Of a stretch of 42,320 nt of DNA, positions 34,558 through 42,320 are shown piece after piece (the first letter of the stretch is position 1; each line of letters opens with the position of its first letter). The notes under the pieces were generated by a model, which worked only from the letters and a program-made list of their open reading frames with translations, searched no databases and was not told the DNA's origin. The DNA is from an uncultured Prevotella sp. (GTDB lineage: Bacteria > Bacteroidota > Bacteroidia > Bacteroidales > Bacteroidaceae). Location of the stretch: assembly GCA_905202125.1 (NCBI GenBank), contig CAJKQX010000012.1, positions 1 through 42,320 of the forward strand. Direction: 5' to 3'. The position numbers and the translations under genes are program-made.

Positions 34558-35652
34558 ATGTATAAAGGCTTGTTTAAAGTAGAATCAATGCAAAAAACGA
34601 AGAGAGGAAACTTGAAATCATACTCAAAGAAATGTGCTTCGTATGCCAAATCTTTTGCCGTATGTTTTGCCATTGTCACATTGGCATCATGCGGAGAAAA
34701 GACCGGCAACAGTATGTTTCAGACCGTTAAAAATGCTGCCGATGCTTACAGGTCATACCTGTCTGAGGTGCGAAAGGAAGCAAACCTGCCAACAGACCGT
34801 CTGATTGAAAAAGTCAACGACTGGCAGTCGCTTCGGGATTCGGTATCTGCCTGCGTTGCCAAAGACACGGCAAACCGTATTCACGCCAATTACGAAAGCG
34901 AAATTCGTGGATTGCACGATTCGTTGTGCATTGAATTTACCCGTCTGGCTCTGGAGAAGCCGAGAACTTTTGCGGATGTGTTGCTCATCAGAGAACAGAC
35001 TTCCCAATACCGGCAAGACACGGAGCTGATGCAGTCGGCAGCGGAAGCGGAGCCGTTTTTCAAACCATTGGATTCCGTCCAGACATATAAAGGCAGCGCC
35101 GATGCTGTCGTTGAAAAATACCGGATGTTCCTTTCCAAGACATTGAAATCCGGAATAAGCGGCAAGAGTGAAATGCTTGCTTTCATAAAAGAAGAGGACA
35201 GGCTGTTCCGTTCTTTTCTGAGCCATCTTCCTGAACTTGCCGATGCCGACCTTTCTGCCATTACGCGCGACACGGAGAAATGCTGCCTGTCGATATTCCA
35301 GTCTGCGGAGAATGGCAGGCTCTCTTACCGGGATGCCTTGGTATATACAGCCAGACGAACCAACCGGAGAATCATACTCAACGCTTTGGCTTGCCGTGAT
35401 GACATCAACCAAGGCAATGTAAAGACAGAAGCGCAGGCAAGGGCTTACGTTTGGATGTTGTTGCAGCCGTATGTTGCCTTGGATGGTTTCAGCGTGGCTG
35501 TTCTGTCCGATATGGAAAGGACAACACTTCATGCAGTCGCTGACCGGACACCTCAGATGATAGCCAAACTCAACAAGACTGCCGGAACGGACAACGGCCA
35601 ATGGCAGGTATTGCCCGGAGTACTGATCAAGATAATGCTCACATCCATTTGA
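34558..35652 (+). CDS. Lipoprotein of unknown function
   Basis: This encodes 364 residues with a lipoprotein signal ending LASC at Cys45; an alternative start at 34588 would shorten the signal to 35 residues. The mature part is rich in charged helices (YRSYLSEVRKEANLPTDRL...) and shows no motif I recognise. It lies at the head of a plus-strand block of envelope-type and unknown genes in the mobile element. A function in the cell envelope, such as modifying the recipient surface or stabilising transfer contact, is conceivable but speculative. Confidence 0.75.
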   Translation: MYKGLFKVESMQKTKRGNLKSYSKKCASYAKSFAVCFAIVTLASCGEKTGNSMFQTVKNAADAYRSYLSEVRKEANLPTDRLIEKVNDWQSLRDSVSACVAKDTANRIHANYESEIRGLHDSLCIEFTRLALEKPRTFADVLLIREQTSQYRQDTELMQSAAEAEPFFKPLDSVQTYKGSADAVVEKYRMFLSKTLKSGISGKSEMLAFIKEEDRLFRSFLSHLPELADADLSAITRDTEKCCLSIFQSAENGRLSYRDALVYTARRTNRRIILNALACRDDINQGNVKTEAQARAYVWMLLQPYVALDGFSVAVLSDMERTTLHAVADRTPQMIAKLNKTAGTDNGQWQVLPGVLIKIMLTSI

Positions 35653-35681
35653 CGAACCAGAAACAAATAAACACAACAGTT

Positions 35682-36128
35682 ATGCTACAACTTTTTTACG
35701 ATGACTTTCTCTCCTTTGTGCCGCTCCAGCTTCCGCAATTGCTGGATGTAACCACAATGGAACAGCCGCAGTTCTATGACGATTACGTCCTCCTTTCGTT
35801 TCCGCTTGCAGACCCATACGATCTGGAAGAAGTAATGGACATCTTCGAGGACGACATGGAGCTGATAACCCTTTATCATCATATTCCTTCAAGCGCAACG
35901 ACATTCGGAAGCAGCACCTGTGCCTATTCCAATCCGGCTTTCGGGCAGATGTTCAAGATGAACGCGAGAGTTTCTGATACCGGCAAGGTTGACCGCATTG
36001 ACGTGACCATCTATGAATCATTGGAGTTCATGTGTTCTGACATCTGTCTTGACTTGAAACTTCACGAAAAGACCGGTCATTTCAAGTACCGCAAGACCAA
36101 GGAGGAGTTGCTTGCCGAATTTATATGA
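35682..36128 (+). CDS. Protein of unknown function
   Basis: This encodes 148 residues from the ATG at 35682, 29 bases after the lipoprotein gene. It is acidic, with a DPYDLEEVMDIFEDDMELI stretch, and has no signal peptide or membrane segment. I do not recognise the family. Its stop overlaps the start of the next gene by 4 bases (ATGA), so the two are translationally coupled. Confidence 0.65.
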   Translation: MLQLFYDDFLSFVPLQLPQLLDVTTMEQPQFYDDYVLLSFPLADPYDLEEVMDIFEDDMELITLYHHIPSSATTFGSSTCAYSNPAFGQMFKMNARVSDTGKVDRIDVTIYESLEFMCSDICLDLKLHEKTGHFKYRKTKEELLAEFI

Positions 36129-36505
36129 GACGGACGATATACCTGCAAATGCTATACATTATCAATATGTACAGGAGTTGGATAGTCGTGGATGACGGAT
36201 ATGGATACAGGCAAAGTGTCGTGTTCAGACGGGGCAGACCGGTTTCCTGCGTGTGCCGTATGCTCCGGCTCCGTTCCACTTATAAGCACAATGGCTATGA
36301 GCGTGGCACGAAATGGAGCATATCCGAATACGAGCTGGACAAGGCATTGGCAAGGTATCGTCAAAAGAATCACGAGCTAAAGGCACGTCTTAAAAAAGGA
36401 GCGTCATATCTCGAAGCCAAGGATGTGGAAGCCATTATAGAGATTGCCACCTATGGACTGGTCAAACTGGAGCTGACCGAAATGCCATTATTCAAACAAT
36501 ACTGA
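36125..36505 (+). CDS. Small basic protein of unknown function
   Basis: This encodes 126 residues overlapping the preceding stop by 4 bases. It is basic, with many Arg and Lys residues (VVFRRGRPVSCVCRM, ARYRQKNHELKARLKKG), which would suit nucleic-acid binding, but no known motif is visible. Coupling to 35682-36128 suggests that the two products work together. Confidence 0.6.
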   Translation: MRRTIYLQMLYIINMYRSWIVVDDGYGYRQSVVFRRGRPVSCVCRMLRLRSTYKHNGYERGTKWSISEYELDKALARYRQKNHELKARLKKGASYLEAKDVEAIIEIATYGLVKLELTEMPLFKQY

Positions 36506-36525
36506 TTACACAAAGGATTACGATT

Positions 36526-37020
36526 ATGATTTGGATTATCATCGAAATGTTATTTCCAGCATTGCTCATTATACTGCCCATGTCATTGTATAGGAGCAAC
36601 CGGCTTTTTATGGCAAAGTTTTACCTCAGAATGGCGGGTAGCGAGAGTGCAAGGAAACTATATGTGCAGTGTATGCTTATCTTCCTGTTACTCTATCATT
36701 ATGTTTATGCCGGACGACACTTCGGCGAATGGGGAATCCTGCTTTCGACCATTCTCTGTGCCGTTCTGTTTTCTTTCAAACGAACAGACAAGTGGTTGCA
36801 CAAACTCCACGAGGACAGGAAATGTTTTGTATTGACCGCATTGCTTACATTGGCTATTTGCGCTATTCCACATTTGCACACTTTGGCGGTTACGCTCGCC
36901 TTTCTTCTTTTGACTGCCATGTTCTATCCCTCTTGCCGTGTGTTAGCCGAATGGCAGGATGAAGACACGCGCAAGCATTTGAAAGAAAATCCAAAAACAA
37001 TGTCCGAACATTACTGCTGA
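36526..37020 (+). CDS. Integral membrane protein of unknown function
   Basis: This encodes 164 residues with about four hydrophobic segments (near 3-20, 47-65, 70-86 and 100-135) and a hydrophilic C terminus. No family is recognised. It ends the block that starts with the lipoprotein gene. A perfect 10-bp hairpin follows 12 bases after the stop. Confidence 0.65.
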   Translation: MIWIIIEMLFPALLIILPMSLYRSNRLFMAKFYLRMAGSESARKLYVQCMLIFLLLYHYVYAGRHFGEWGILLSTILCAVLFSFKRTDKWLHKLHEDRKCFVLTALLTLAICAIPHLHTLAVTLAFLLLTAMFYPSCRVLAEWQDEDTRKHLKENPKTMSEHYC

Positions 37021-37032
37021 CATCATCACGCG

Positions 37033-37065
37033 AACCTGCCACGAATAAGTGGATAGTGGCAGGTT
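37033..37065 (+). other. Perfect 10-bp hairpin after the membrane protein gene
   Basis: AACCTGCCAC (37033-37042) pairs with GTGGCAGGTT (37056-37065) around a 13-base loop. No T-run follows, so it may be a processing or regulatory structure or an operator for the winged-helix protein encoded just downstream. Confidence 0.5.
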
Positions 37066-37103
37066 AATAGAATCCACATATAGTCAAATAAAAATCAAAT
37101 GAA

Positions 37104-37955
37104 ATGATGAAAGACAAGAATAGAGCCGCCAATCAGGTATTGGCAGATATGATGTTTTTCGACTACCTCAAAGAGAAAGTCGGTGAACGGAAGACAAAGA
37201 CCGGTGCCTACTACGACCTGTTGGAGAAAGCAACGGCAGGTTTTATCGCTCCCTTTTTGAAGAACCACGAGTATGTGTTGCAGGCTGACCAGTGTCATGT
37301 GACCATTTCAGACCTTGCGGTGGAATGGCACTGGCACAGGGCTACCGTCAGGGCGTTCCTTGACAAACTGGAGGAGATGGGATATGTTCGTCGGACAAGG
37401 TTCGCAAAGAGTGTGGTCATTACCGTGACTTTTGCGCCATTCTCCAGTGGCGAAACTCCTACCTCTTATACCGGTCATACAGGGGCCGGACTTGCCGATG
37501 ATTTGGACAAGGCTTTGTCCGAATGGATAAATGGCAATCTGTCTGACGAAGATATGGGAGAGATTTGTGGACAGTATCATGAAGCCGGACGGAAACGGCT
37601 TGCCGATGAATCCGGCAAAGATCATTCGGGCGACAAGCCGGCAATAAAGGCAGGTGCAGAAACGGAGTTTGCCCAAGAGATTGTCGAGCGTGTAGCCGTA
37701 GCCGGACTGAAACGTGTCATACGAAATTCGCGCTTCGATGACCCGACCGATTTCCTGGAGTTCTTTCACAAGGAACTGGAAGGTGACTGGACTTCACTTT
37801 TGGAGGCATCCAAGATAACCGCCAAGATGATTCTGGACGCTGGAAACGACGGCGCGGCCAATAGTTCGAGCGAAACGGATATGCTTGCCACGCTCCGACA
37901 ACCGTTCAGGGCGTTATGGGCAAAGTACCAGGAGCGTGATTCCACCCTTTTATAG
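37104..37955 (+). CDS. Winged-helix DNA-binding protein, likely replication or mobilization accessory
   Basis: This encodes 283 residues (a second ATG follows immediately). Residues about 60-115 look like a winged helix: CHVTISDLAVEWHWHRATVR with the wing KLEEMGYVRRTRF and SVVITVTF. The C-terminal half is acidic and helical. The gene lies between an operator-like hairpin and the candidate oriT, next to the relaxase, which suggests control of mobilization or replication of the element. This is inference from position and fold; no enzymatic motif is present. Confidence 0.7.
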   Translation: MMKDKNRAANQVLADMMFFDYLKEKVGERKTKTGAYYDLLEKATAGFIAPFLKNHEYVLQADQCHVTISDLAVEWHWHRATVRAFLDKLEEMGYVRRTRFAKSVVITVTFAPFSSGETPTSYTGHTGAGLADDLDKALSEWINGNLSDEDMGEICGQYHEAGRKRLADESGKDHSGDKPAIKAGAETEFAQEIVERVAVAGLKRVIRNSRFDDPTDFLEFFHKELEGDWTSLLEASKITAKMILDAGNDGAANSSSETDMLATLRQPFRALWAKYQERDSTLL

Positions 37956-37960
37956 ACTCC

Positions 37961-38122
37961 ACAACCGATGTTGTAAGTCAAAAACTATTGTATAACCACG
38001 GACGAGCCGTGATGCCCTACATTTGTAGGCTTGCCATTATAAACGCGCAACGGTGCTTGCACGCTGACCAAACAGAGGGAAGTACGGGTAACTCAATACC
38101 CCACACGACTGCGGTCGGTGGG
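37961..38122 (+). other. oriT: Candidate origin of transfer (oriT), hairpin-rich
   Basis: Between the winged-helix gene and the relaxase lie four inverted repeats in 162 bases: 37961-37974 (ACAAC with GTTGT), 37997-38011 (CACGG with CCGTG), 38016-38029 (CCTAC with GTAGG) and 38100-38122 (CCCAC, one bulge, CGAC with GTCGGTGGG). Closely spaced hairpins directly upstream of a MobV relaxase are typical of its nicking site region. The nick position cannot be read with confidence. Confidence 0.55.
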
Positions 38123-38182
38123 AGTGGTTGCCGGACAAGCAGCAAGCTGGGGCAAATCGGTTGTCCGATAAAAACGGATGAT

Positions 38183-39646
38183 ATGGCTGAAAAATCATGG
38201 CAGGTGATGCACATGAACGTGATGAAAGGCATAACCACCGCGCAAAGCAACGAACACCAGCGTAACTGGACGGAAAGCGGCTGGAAACACGCCATAGAAA
38301 AGGGAACTTATGACCGCCAGAGGGAACGGTTGAATTTCGAGATTGTAAAGGGCGATAAGGTGCGACCTGTAAACAAGGACAAGTCTATTCCTGAACGCAT
38401 GGCTGAAAACCTTGCCTTGCGTGGAATAAAAGACCCGAATGAGGGTTTGGCAGAGCCAAAATTCCGCACAGTTGTGGATTTCATATTAGGTGGCTCGAAA
38501 GAACAAATGCGTCAGCTTGCATTTGGGGAGCAAACGGTCGTGTATGGTTCCGGTAACAATACCGCCAATGCTTCGCTTCAACGAAAGCCGGAAATAGAAG
38601 AATGGGCAAAGGATATGTACCGGTTCATGAGTGAAAGATTCGGTGAGGAGAATATTGTCGGGTGTTATGTACATCTTGATGAAACGACCCCACATATGCA
38701 CCTTACCTTATTGCCAATCCAAAACGGTAAGTTTGCGTTCAAAAAGATGTTTGCAGGAAAGGACAAATATGAGTTTTCTGCAAGAATGAAAATGTTACAC
38801 GATGAACTCTCGCAAGTGAACGAAAAATGGCAACTGGAACGGGGACGTAATGTTTCCGAAACCGGGGCAAGACATCGAAGCACGGAGGAATACCGCCGAC
38901 ACCTATCGGAAGAATGTACCAATATAGAGGAACAGGTTGTCCAACACAAAAAAGCACTGTCCGACCTTAAAGTGGAAATAAGTCTGGCGGAGCGCAGGGT
39001 GAAAGGCTTGACCTCAATGGTGGACAACCTCCGAAAAGCGAAAGCGGAAAAGGAATCCCAACTATCGGCATTGGAACGCACCTTTCAATCCCATCAGGGA
39101 GATACAACTGCCATTATAGCCGAGAGGGAACGGTTGGAAAAAGAACTGGCTTCTATCCAAACGAAACTGGAAGACAAGCAGGATAAGCTACGGACGGCTG
39201 ACCAACAGCTTGAAACCCTTAAAAGGGACATGGATGCCATTGGCGAGCGCACGGAGGAACTGAAAGGCGAAGCCTATAAGTACAGTCGTGAAATCCATTC
39301 CAACGTGGATGTGCTGCTCAAAGATGTAATGCTGGAAACATTGGTTGGAGAGCATTCGGCAAGAGTGGCTGAAATGGGAGCTGCGGAGCAATCCGTCTTT
39401 GACGGTTCTTTGTTGCAGAGCCTGACCGAGCAAGGGGCGGAAGTGATGCACTGCGCCACGCTCCTCTTCCTTGGTATGGTCAACGATGCCACTACATTTG
39501 CCGAAACGCATGGCGGTGGAGGAAGTAAAAGCAACCTTAAATGGGGAAAGGATGATGACGAGGATAACCGTGCGTGGGCAAGGCGTTGCATGATGATGGC
39601 AAGCAGAATGATGCGACCGGCTTCCGGCAAGAAGCAAAAGAGGTAA
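38183..39646 (+). CDS. MobV-family relaxase (Pre/Mob type)
   Basis: This encodes 487 residues from the ATG at 38183 (MAEKSWQVMHMNVMKG); an in-frame upstream start at 37988 would put the oriT hairpins inside the gene. Relaxases nick one strand at oriT, stay bound to the 5' end and lead it into the recipient. The metal-binding signature His164-xx-Glu167-xx-Pro-His171-x-His173 is in YVHLDETTPHMHLT. His25 in SNEHQRNW aligns with the catalytic histidine of MobM. Residues about 235-425 form a long coiled coil. No coupling protein is encoded nearby, so transfer probably relies on a helper element. Confidence 0.9.
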   Translation: MAEKSWQVMHMNVMKGITTAQSNEHQRNWTESGWKHAIEKGTYDRQRERLNFEIVKGDKVRPVNKDKSIPERMAENLALRGIKDPNEGLAEPKFRTVVDFILGGSKEQMRQLAFGEQTVVYGSGNNTANASLQRKPEIEEWAKDMYRFMSERFGEENIVGCYVHLDETTPHMHLTLLPIQNGKFAFKKMFAGKDKYEFSARMKMLHDELSQVNEKWQLERGRNVSETGARHRSTEEYRRHLSEECTNIEEQVVQHKKALSDLKVEISLAERRVKGLTSMVDNLRKAKAEKESQLSALERTFQSHQGDTTAIIAERERLEKELASIQTKLEDKQDKLRTADQQLETLKRDMDAIGERTEELKGEAYKYSREIHSNVDVLLKDVMLETLVGEHSARVAEMGAAEQSVFDGSLLQSLTEQGAEVMHCATLLFLGMVNDATTFAETHGGGGSKSNLKWGKDDDEDNRAWARRCMMMASRMMRPASGKKQKR

Positions 39647-39700
39647 TCGGCAGAATATGTTTTTCTGCAATGGATAACAAAACAAAATAATGCGTTGAAT

Positions 39701-41197
39701 ATGACAAAGAAAATATTTTTAATTCTGGCAGTGGCAGGTATTGGCTGTTCACTGCAAATGAAAGCGGCTGTACCACCTGTGACAAAGGACACTGTACAGC
39801 TGGAGTCGTACACTGATATCGAACAGATGCTCCGGCCTTTGGAGCCGACTTACCATAAGGGTGTATTCGTGACATCGCCTTGGAACGGTAACTGGTTTGT
39901 CAGTCTTCAAGGTGGTGCAAGTGCGTTCATTGGCAAACCTGTTGGTTGTGCCGACTTATTTGACAGAATAAAACCTACTGTTTCCGCATCGCTCGGCAAG
40001 TGGTTCACTCCGCAGATCGGAGCAAGAATCGGTTATGGAGGTTGGCAGTTCAAAGATTGCGAACTGGTCACAAATGACTACCATCACTTTCATGCTGACT
40101 TGATGTGGAATGTGCTTGGATATCGGTATGGCAAGGTGGAGAATCCTCGTTGGGGAATCATTCCATTCATAGGATTGGGACTATTGCACAATCCGCAGAA
40201 CGGACATAATCCGTTTGCCGTTTCATATGGAATACAGGGGCAATACCGTATCTGTAAACGGCTGTCTGCATTGTTGGAAATTGGCAATATTTCCACATTC
40301 CAGGACTTTGACGGCTATGGTAAATCCAATAGTTTTGGAGATAATATGCTCTCCGTGTCAGCCGGCTTGTCGTTTAAGATTGGAAAGGCCGGCTGGAAAC
40401 GTGCCGTTGATGCGAGTCCTTACATCCAGCAGAACGAGTGGCTGATTGGTTACGCCACACAGCTATCGGAGAGTAATCGCAGATACACCGGGCAACATGA
40501 TAGGTCGATGAGAACGATAAACGAATTGAAGAAGATTCTGGAAATTGAGGGCTTGCTTGATAAATATAGCAGGATGTTTGATGACCGGGAGAATTTGGGC
40601 AATGTCTATCCGAGAAACGATTACAGCGGACTGAACTCGCTCCGGGCAAGATTGAAAAACAGGCATTGGGATGGCAAGTCTCCATTGTCCAATGACAGTT
40701 TGTTCAGTAAGTCTGAATTTGCCAATGCCATACCCAATAATGACGGTAGCGTTGTAAACGGTTTCTATGTCACAGGTGGCGATTCCCTGCTGTCTCCAGA
40801 TATGAATAATGACAGCATTTCCATTTATAGCCATTCGGATTATCTCTCCTTTATAGGTTCCGGCAACAAGTGCATCGGTTCACCTGTCTATTTCTTCTTT
40901 GAGCTCGGCACGGCTCAACTGACCGATAAATCCCAGTTGGTCAATCTGGATGAACTGGCGCGTGTGACAAAGAAATACGGATTATCCGTGACTGTTGCAG
41001 GTGCGGCAGACGCTGCCACTGGAACTGCCGATATAAACAATAAGTTGAGCGCATCGAGAGCTGATTATATTGCTACGGAGTTGCGCAGGCGCGGAGTGGC
41101 TGTTGAAAATATAACAAAGGTCAGTCAAGGAGGTATTTCCAATTATGTACCCACTGAAGCTAACAGACATACCAAAGTCATGCTATATATGAAATAG
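39701..41197 (+). CDS. OmpA-family outer-membrane protein
   Basis: This encodes 498 residues from the ATG at 39701 with a signal peptide of about 22 residues (MTKKIFLILAVAGIGCSLQM). The N-terminal half resembles an eight-stranded barrel (WFVSLQGGASAFIG, GARIGYGGW, PRWGIIPFIGLGLL). The C-terminal 100 residues are an OmpA-like peptidoglycan-binding domain (PVYFFFELGTAQLTDKSQ, followed by the SASRADYIATELRRRGV helix). An OmpA-like protein encoded on a mobilizable element may alter the recipient surface or stabilise mating contact; this is inference. A good terminator follows. Confidence 0.85.
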   Translation: MTKKIFLILAVAGIGCSLQMKAAVPPVTKDTVQLESYTDIEQMLRPLEPTYHKGVFVTSPWNGNWFVSLQGGASAFIGKPVGCADLFDRIKPTVSASLGKWFTPQIGARIGYGGWQFKDCELVTNDYHHFHADLMWNVLGYRYGKVENPRWGIIPFIGLGLLHNPQNGHNPFAVSYGIQGQYRICKRLSALLEIGNISTFQDFDGYGKSNSFGDNMLSVSAGLSFKIGKAGWKRAVDASPYIQQNEWLIGYATQLSESNRRYTGQHDRSMRTINELKKILEIEGLLDKYSRMFDDRENLGNVYPRNDYSGLNSLRARLKNRHWDGKSPLSNDSLFSKSEFANAIPNNDGSVVNGFYVTGGDSLLSPDMNNDSISIYSHSDYLSFIGSGNKCIGSPVYFFFELGTAQLTDKSQLVNLDELARVTKKYGLSVTVAGAADAATGTADINNKLSASRADYIATELRRRGVAVENITKVSQGGISNYVPTEANRHTKVMLYMK

Positions 41198-41255
41198 TAA
41201 AGTGTAAGATTCTTTTTGTTCAAATTGATTAGTTAAATGTCAATTCTTTTGAAGG

Positions 41256-41293
41256 GAGAGCCTGTCCGTGATGGATCGGCTCTCTTGTTTTTG
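41256..41293 (+). terminator. Intrinsic terminator after the OmpA-like gene
   Basis: GAGAGCC (41256-41262) pairs with GGCTCTC (41278-41284), extended inward by several pairs, and is followed by TTGTTTTTG. Confidence 0.8.
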
Positions 41294-41340
41294 ATATAGT
41301 ACAAATTTATCGCCCCTTATACAAAGGCTGTGCTTTACAA

Positions 41341-41540
41341 ATCATGAACTCCTCCGGCTCATCTTGCCGGCTCTATTTTCCTTTGCAAAGGTACTGCGGT
41401 GAGGGAACGCCAAGTACCGCTATGCAGGTCTGCTCGCTAATGGCTTGGTGGACTTGACAACAACTTTCCGCAATTTCCGTCAAGCGTAAATTGGGTATTT
41501 CATCAACTCCTCTGCCATTTACTTGTCTTATCCCTCTGTT
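41341..41540 (+). repeat. Duplicated 200-base leader, copy A
   Basis: This stretch is repeated 780 bases downstream at 42121-42320 with 11 mismatches in 200 positions. It contains CCGGC/GCCGG (hairpin near 41354-41370), CAAAGGTA (41386-41393) and a 9-bp stem GGTACTGCG with CGC-ca-AGTACC (41390-41418). It forms the upstream part of the long leader of the gene at 41636. The remaining 41541-41635 leads into a GAGGGAGAAAAA run. Confidence 0.9.
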
Positions 41541-41635
41541 TCCACAGTCTCCTGGTTGCACGTAAAATTCAGATCCCGACAAGAAAGCCGATAAAGGCTT
41601 CAAAATGAGGGAGAAAAAATCAAAATAAAAAGATT

Positions 41636-41920
41636 ATGGCAAATATGGAAACAAATTCAGATGAGAGAAAGATAATAGACAGAGTTTTACATCGTGATAT
41701 GGTATTCAGATACCAATTATTAGGTCGTTTACAAGCTGATTGCGAATACTACCTTAATTACGGCAATCGGAATATCAGACGTTTGTGGGCTGGCAATGTA
41801 AATCTGCAAATTAAACTGATGGCTGAACTTTATAATAGTTTCAAGGAAGATGAAAAACCGGAATGGATTACAATGAATGAAATCGTTGCATACGGAAAAG
41901 CAATGTCAGAGGGAGAATAA
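41636..41920 (+). CDS. Small protein, LPD11-like
   Basis: This encodes 94 residues. The segment RYQLLGRLQADCEYYLNYGN followed by RNIRRLWAGN resembles, from memory, the LPD11 domain found in large polyvalent proteins and as a stand-alone protein on Bacteroides mobile elements. Its function is unknown. It lies behind a 200-base structured leader that is duplicated downstream. The leader end (GAGGGAGAAAAA...ATTATGGCAAAT) closely matches that of the gene at 29245. A stem-loop (41934-41942 with 41957-41965) follows the stop. Confidence 0.7.
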   Translation: MANMETNSDERKIIDRVLHRDMVFRYQLLGRLQADCEYYLNYGNRNIRRLWAGNVNLQIKLMAELYNSFKEDEKPEWITMNEIVAYGKAMSEGE

Positions 41921-41933
41921 AATTTGAGTATTA

Positions 41934-41965
41934 ACGGGCTGAGCCGGTATATTGGTTCAGTCCGT
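41934..41965 (+). other. Stem-loop after the LPD11-like gene
   Basis: ACGGGCTGA (41934-41942) pairs with TCAGTCCGT (41957-41965) with one G-U pair. There is no T-run, so it is a weak terminator candidate. The following bases up to 42120 hold no supported gene. Confidence 0.5.
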
Positions 41966-42120
41966 CGTCATCGTTGCCCTCTTTGATGGCAATACCTGTT
42001 TTATCTCATTTAAGTATAGCCTAAATGTCTGTTTAATACCCTTTTTATCCGGCAGAGAAATTTTCATTCCCTTTTCTATGGAGTGCTTTCGACTTTTATA
42101 TAGAATGAATTTCTTAATGA

Positions 42121-42320
42121 ATTATGAACTTCTCCGGCTCATCTTGCCGGCTCTATTTTCCTTTGCAAAGTTACTGCGGCGAGGGAACGCCAAGTACCGC
42201 TATGCAGGTCGCTTCGCTAATGGCTTGGTGGACTTGATAACAACTTTCCGCAATTTACATCAAGTGTAAATTGGGTATTTCATCAACTCCTCTGCCATTT
42301 ACTTGTCTTATCCCTCTGTT
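42121..42320 (+). repeat. Duplicated 200-base leader, copy B (runs to window edge)
   Basis: This copy keeps the hairpin, the CAAAGTTA motif and the end sequence of copy A, with 11 substitutions and no gaps. It is cut by the window edge, so a second small gene may follow outside. Substitutions weaken the outer part of the 9-bp stem. Confidence 0.9.

Larger units (their letters stand above)
28450..42320. mobile_element. Mobilizable genetic element, left part (right end outside window)
   Basis: From about 28.4 kb the sequence becomes clearly AT-richer and the genes change to element-type content: SSB, AbiEi/AbiEii, serine-recombinase-like protein, MobV relaxase with a hairpin-rich upstream region, OmpA-like and lipoprotein genes and many small unknown genes. 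The left limit is set only by this shift; I could not identify a target-site duplication or tRNA target. No integrase, transfer ATPase or coupling protein is seen, so the visible part looks mobilizable rather than self-transmissible. Those genes may lie to the right. Confidence 0.75.

Noticed and set aside
37988..38182. N-terminal extension of the relaxase from an upstream start
   Set aside because: The extension would be translated from the hairpin-rich candidate oriT, and relaxase homology begins at residue 1 of the 38183 start.

Overview
The window is a piece of a Bacteroidales chromosome, probably Prevotella-like or a close relative. The evidence is the order rplM-rpsI-rpsB-tsf, type IX secretion genes (PorU sortase followed by PorV), a carboxypeptidase-regulatory domain fused to a TonB-dependent receptor, weak or absent Shine-Dalgarno sequences, and repeated TAnnTTTG (-7) promoter boxes, several with a TTTG/CTTG box 20 bases upstream. 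Genus-level placement is inference.

Layout, left to right. 1-4220: a small His-rich secreted protein and a TonB-dependent receptor with a CQNC motif in its plug, then a lone glycosyltransferase. 4221-4917: a long spacer with the first copy of a 22-bp palindromic tandem array, then the rplM promoter and leader. 4918-7813: rplM, rpsI, rpsB and tsf, ended by a clear intrinsic terminator. 7996-14056: a FAH-family hydrolase, porU, porV and ispF. 14070-14296: a candidate small RNA on the minus strand with its own promoter and terminator. 14574-16623: a GT4/GT2 glycosyltransferase pair. 16624-17330: a REP-like 131-bp inverted-repeat element and array copy 2. 17331-22761 (minus): metG, dsbD and a CyuA-like L-cysteine desulfidase, probably one transcript. 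23195-27894 (minus): a secreted GH2 glycosidase and a membrane acyltransferase. 27978-28450: array copy 3.

From about 28.4 kb to the right edge the base composition becomes visibly more AT-rich and the content changes to a mobilizable element. It carries small element-type ORFs, an SSB, an AbiEi/AbiEii toxin-antitoxin pair with an inverted-repeat operator over its promoter, a serine-recombinase-like protein that appears to have lost its catalytic residues, a block of unknown envelope proteins (lipoprotein, membrane protein, OmpA-like protein), a winged-helix protein, a hairpin-rich candidate oriT and a MobV-type relaxase. No integrase or coupling protein is visible; the right end lies outside the window. 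Small genes in this element sit behind long structured leaders. One such leader is duplicated at a 780-base interval, about 94% identical.

The least explained signals are the three 22-bp palindromic arrays, the REP-like element, the minus-strand small RNA candidate, and the duplicated leader modules of the mobile element. All calls come from reading the sequence without database searches.
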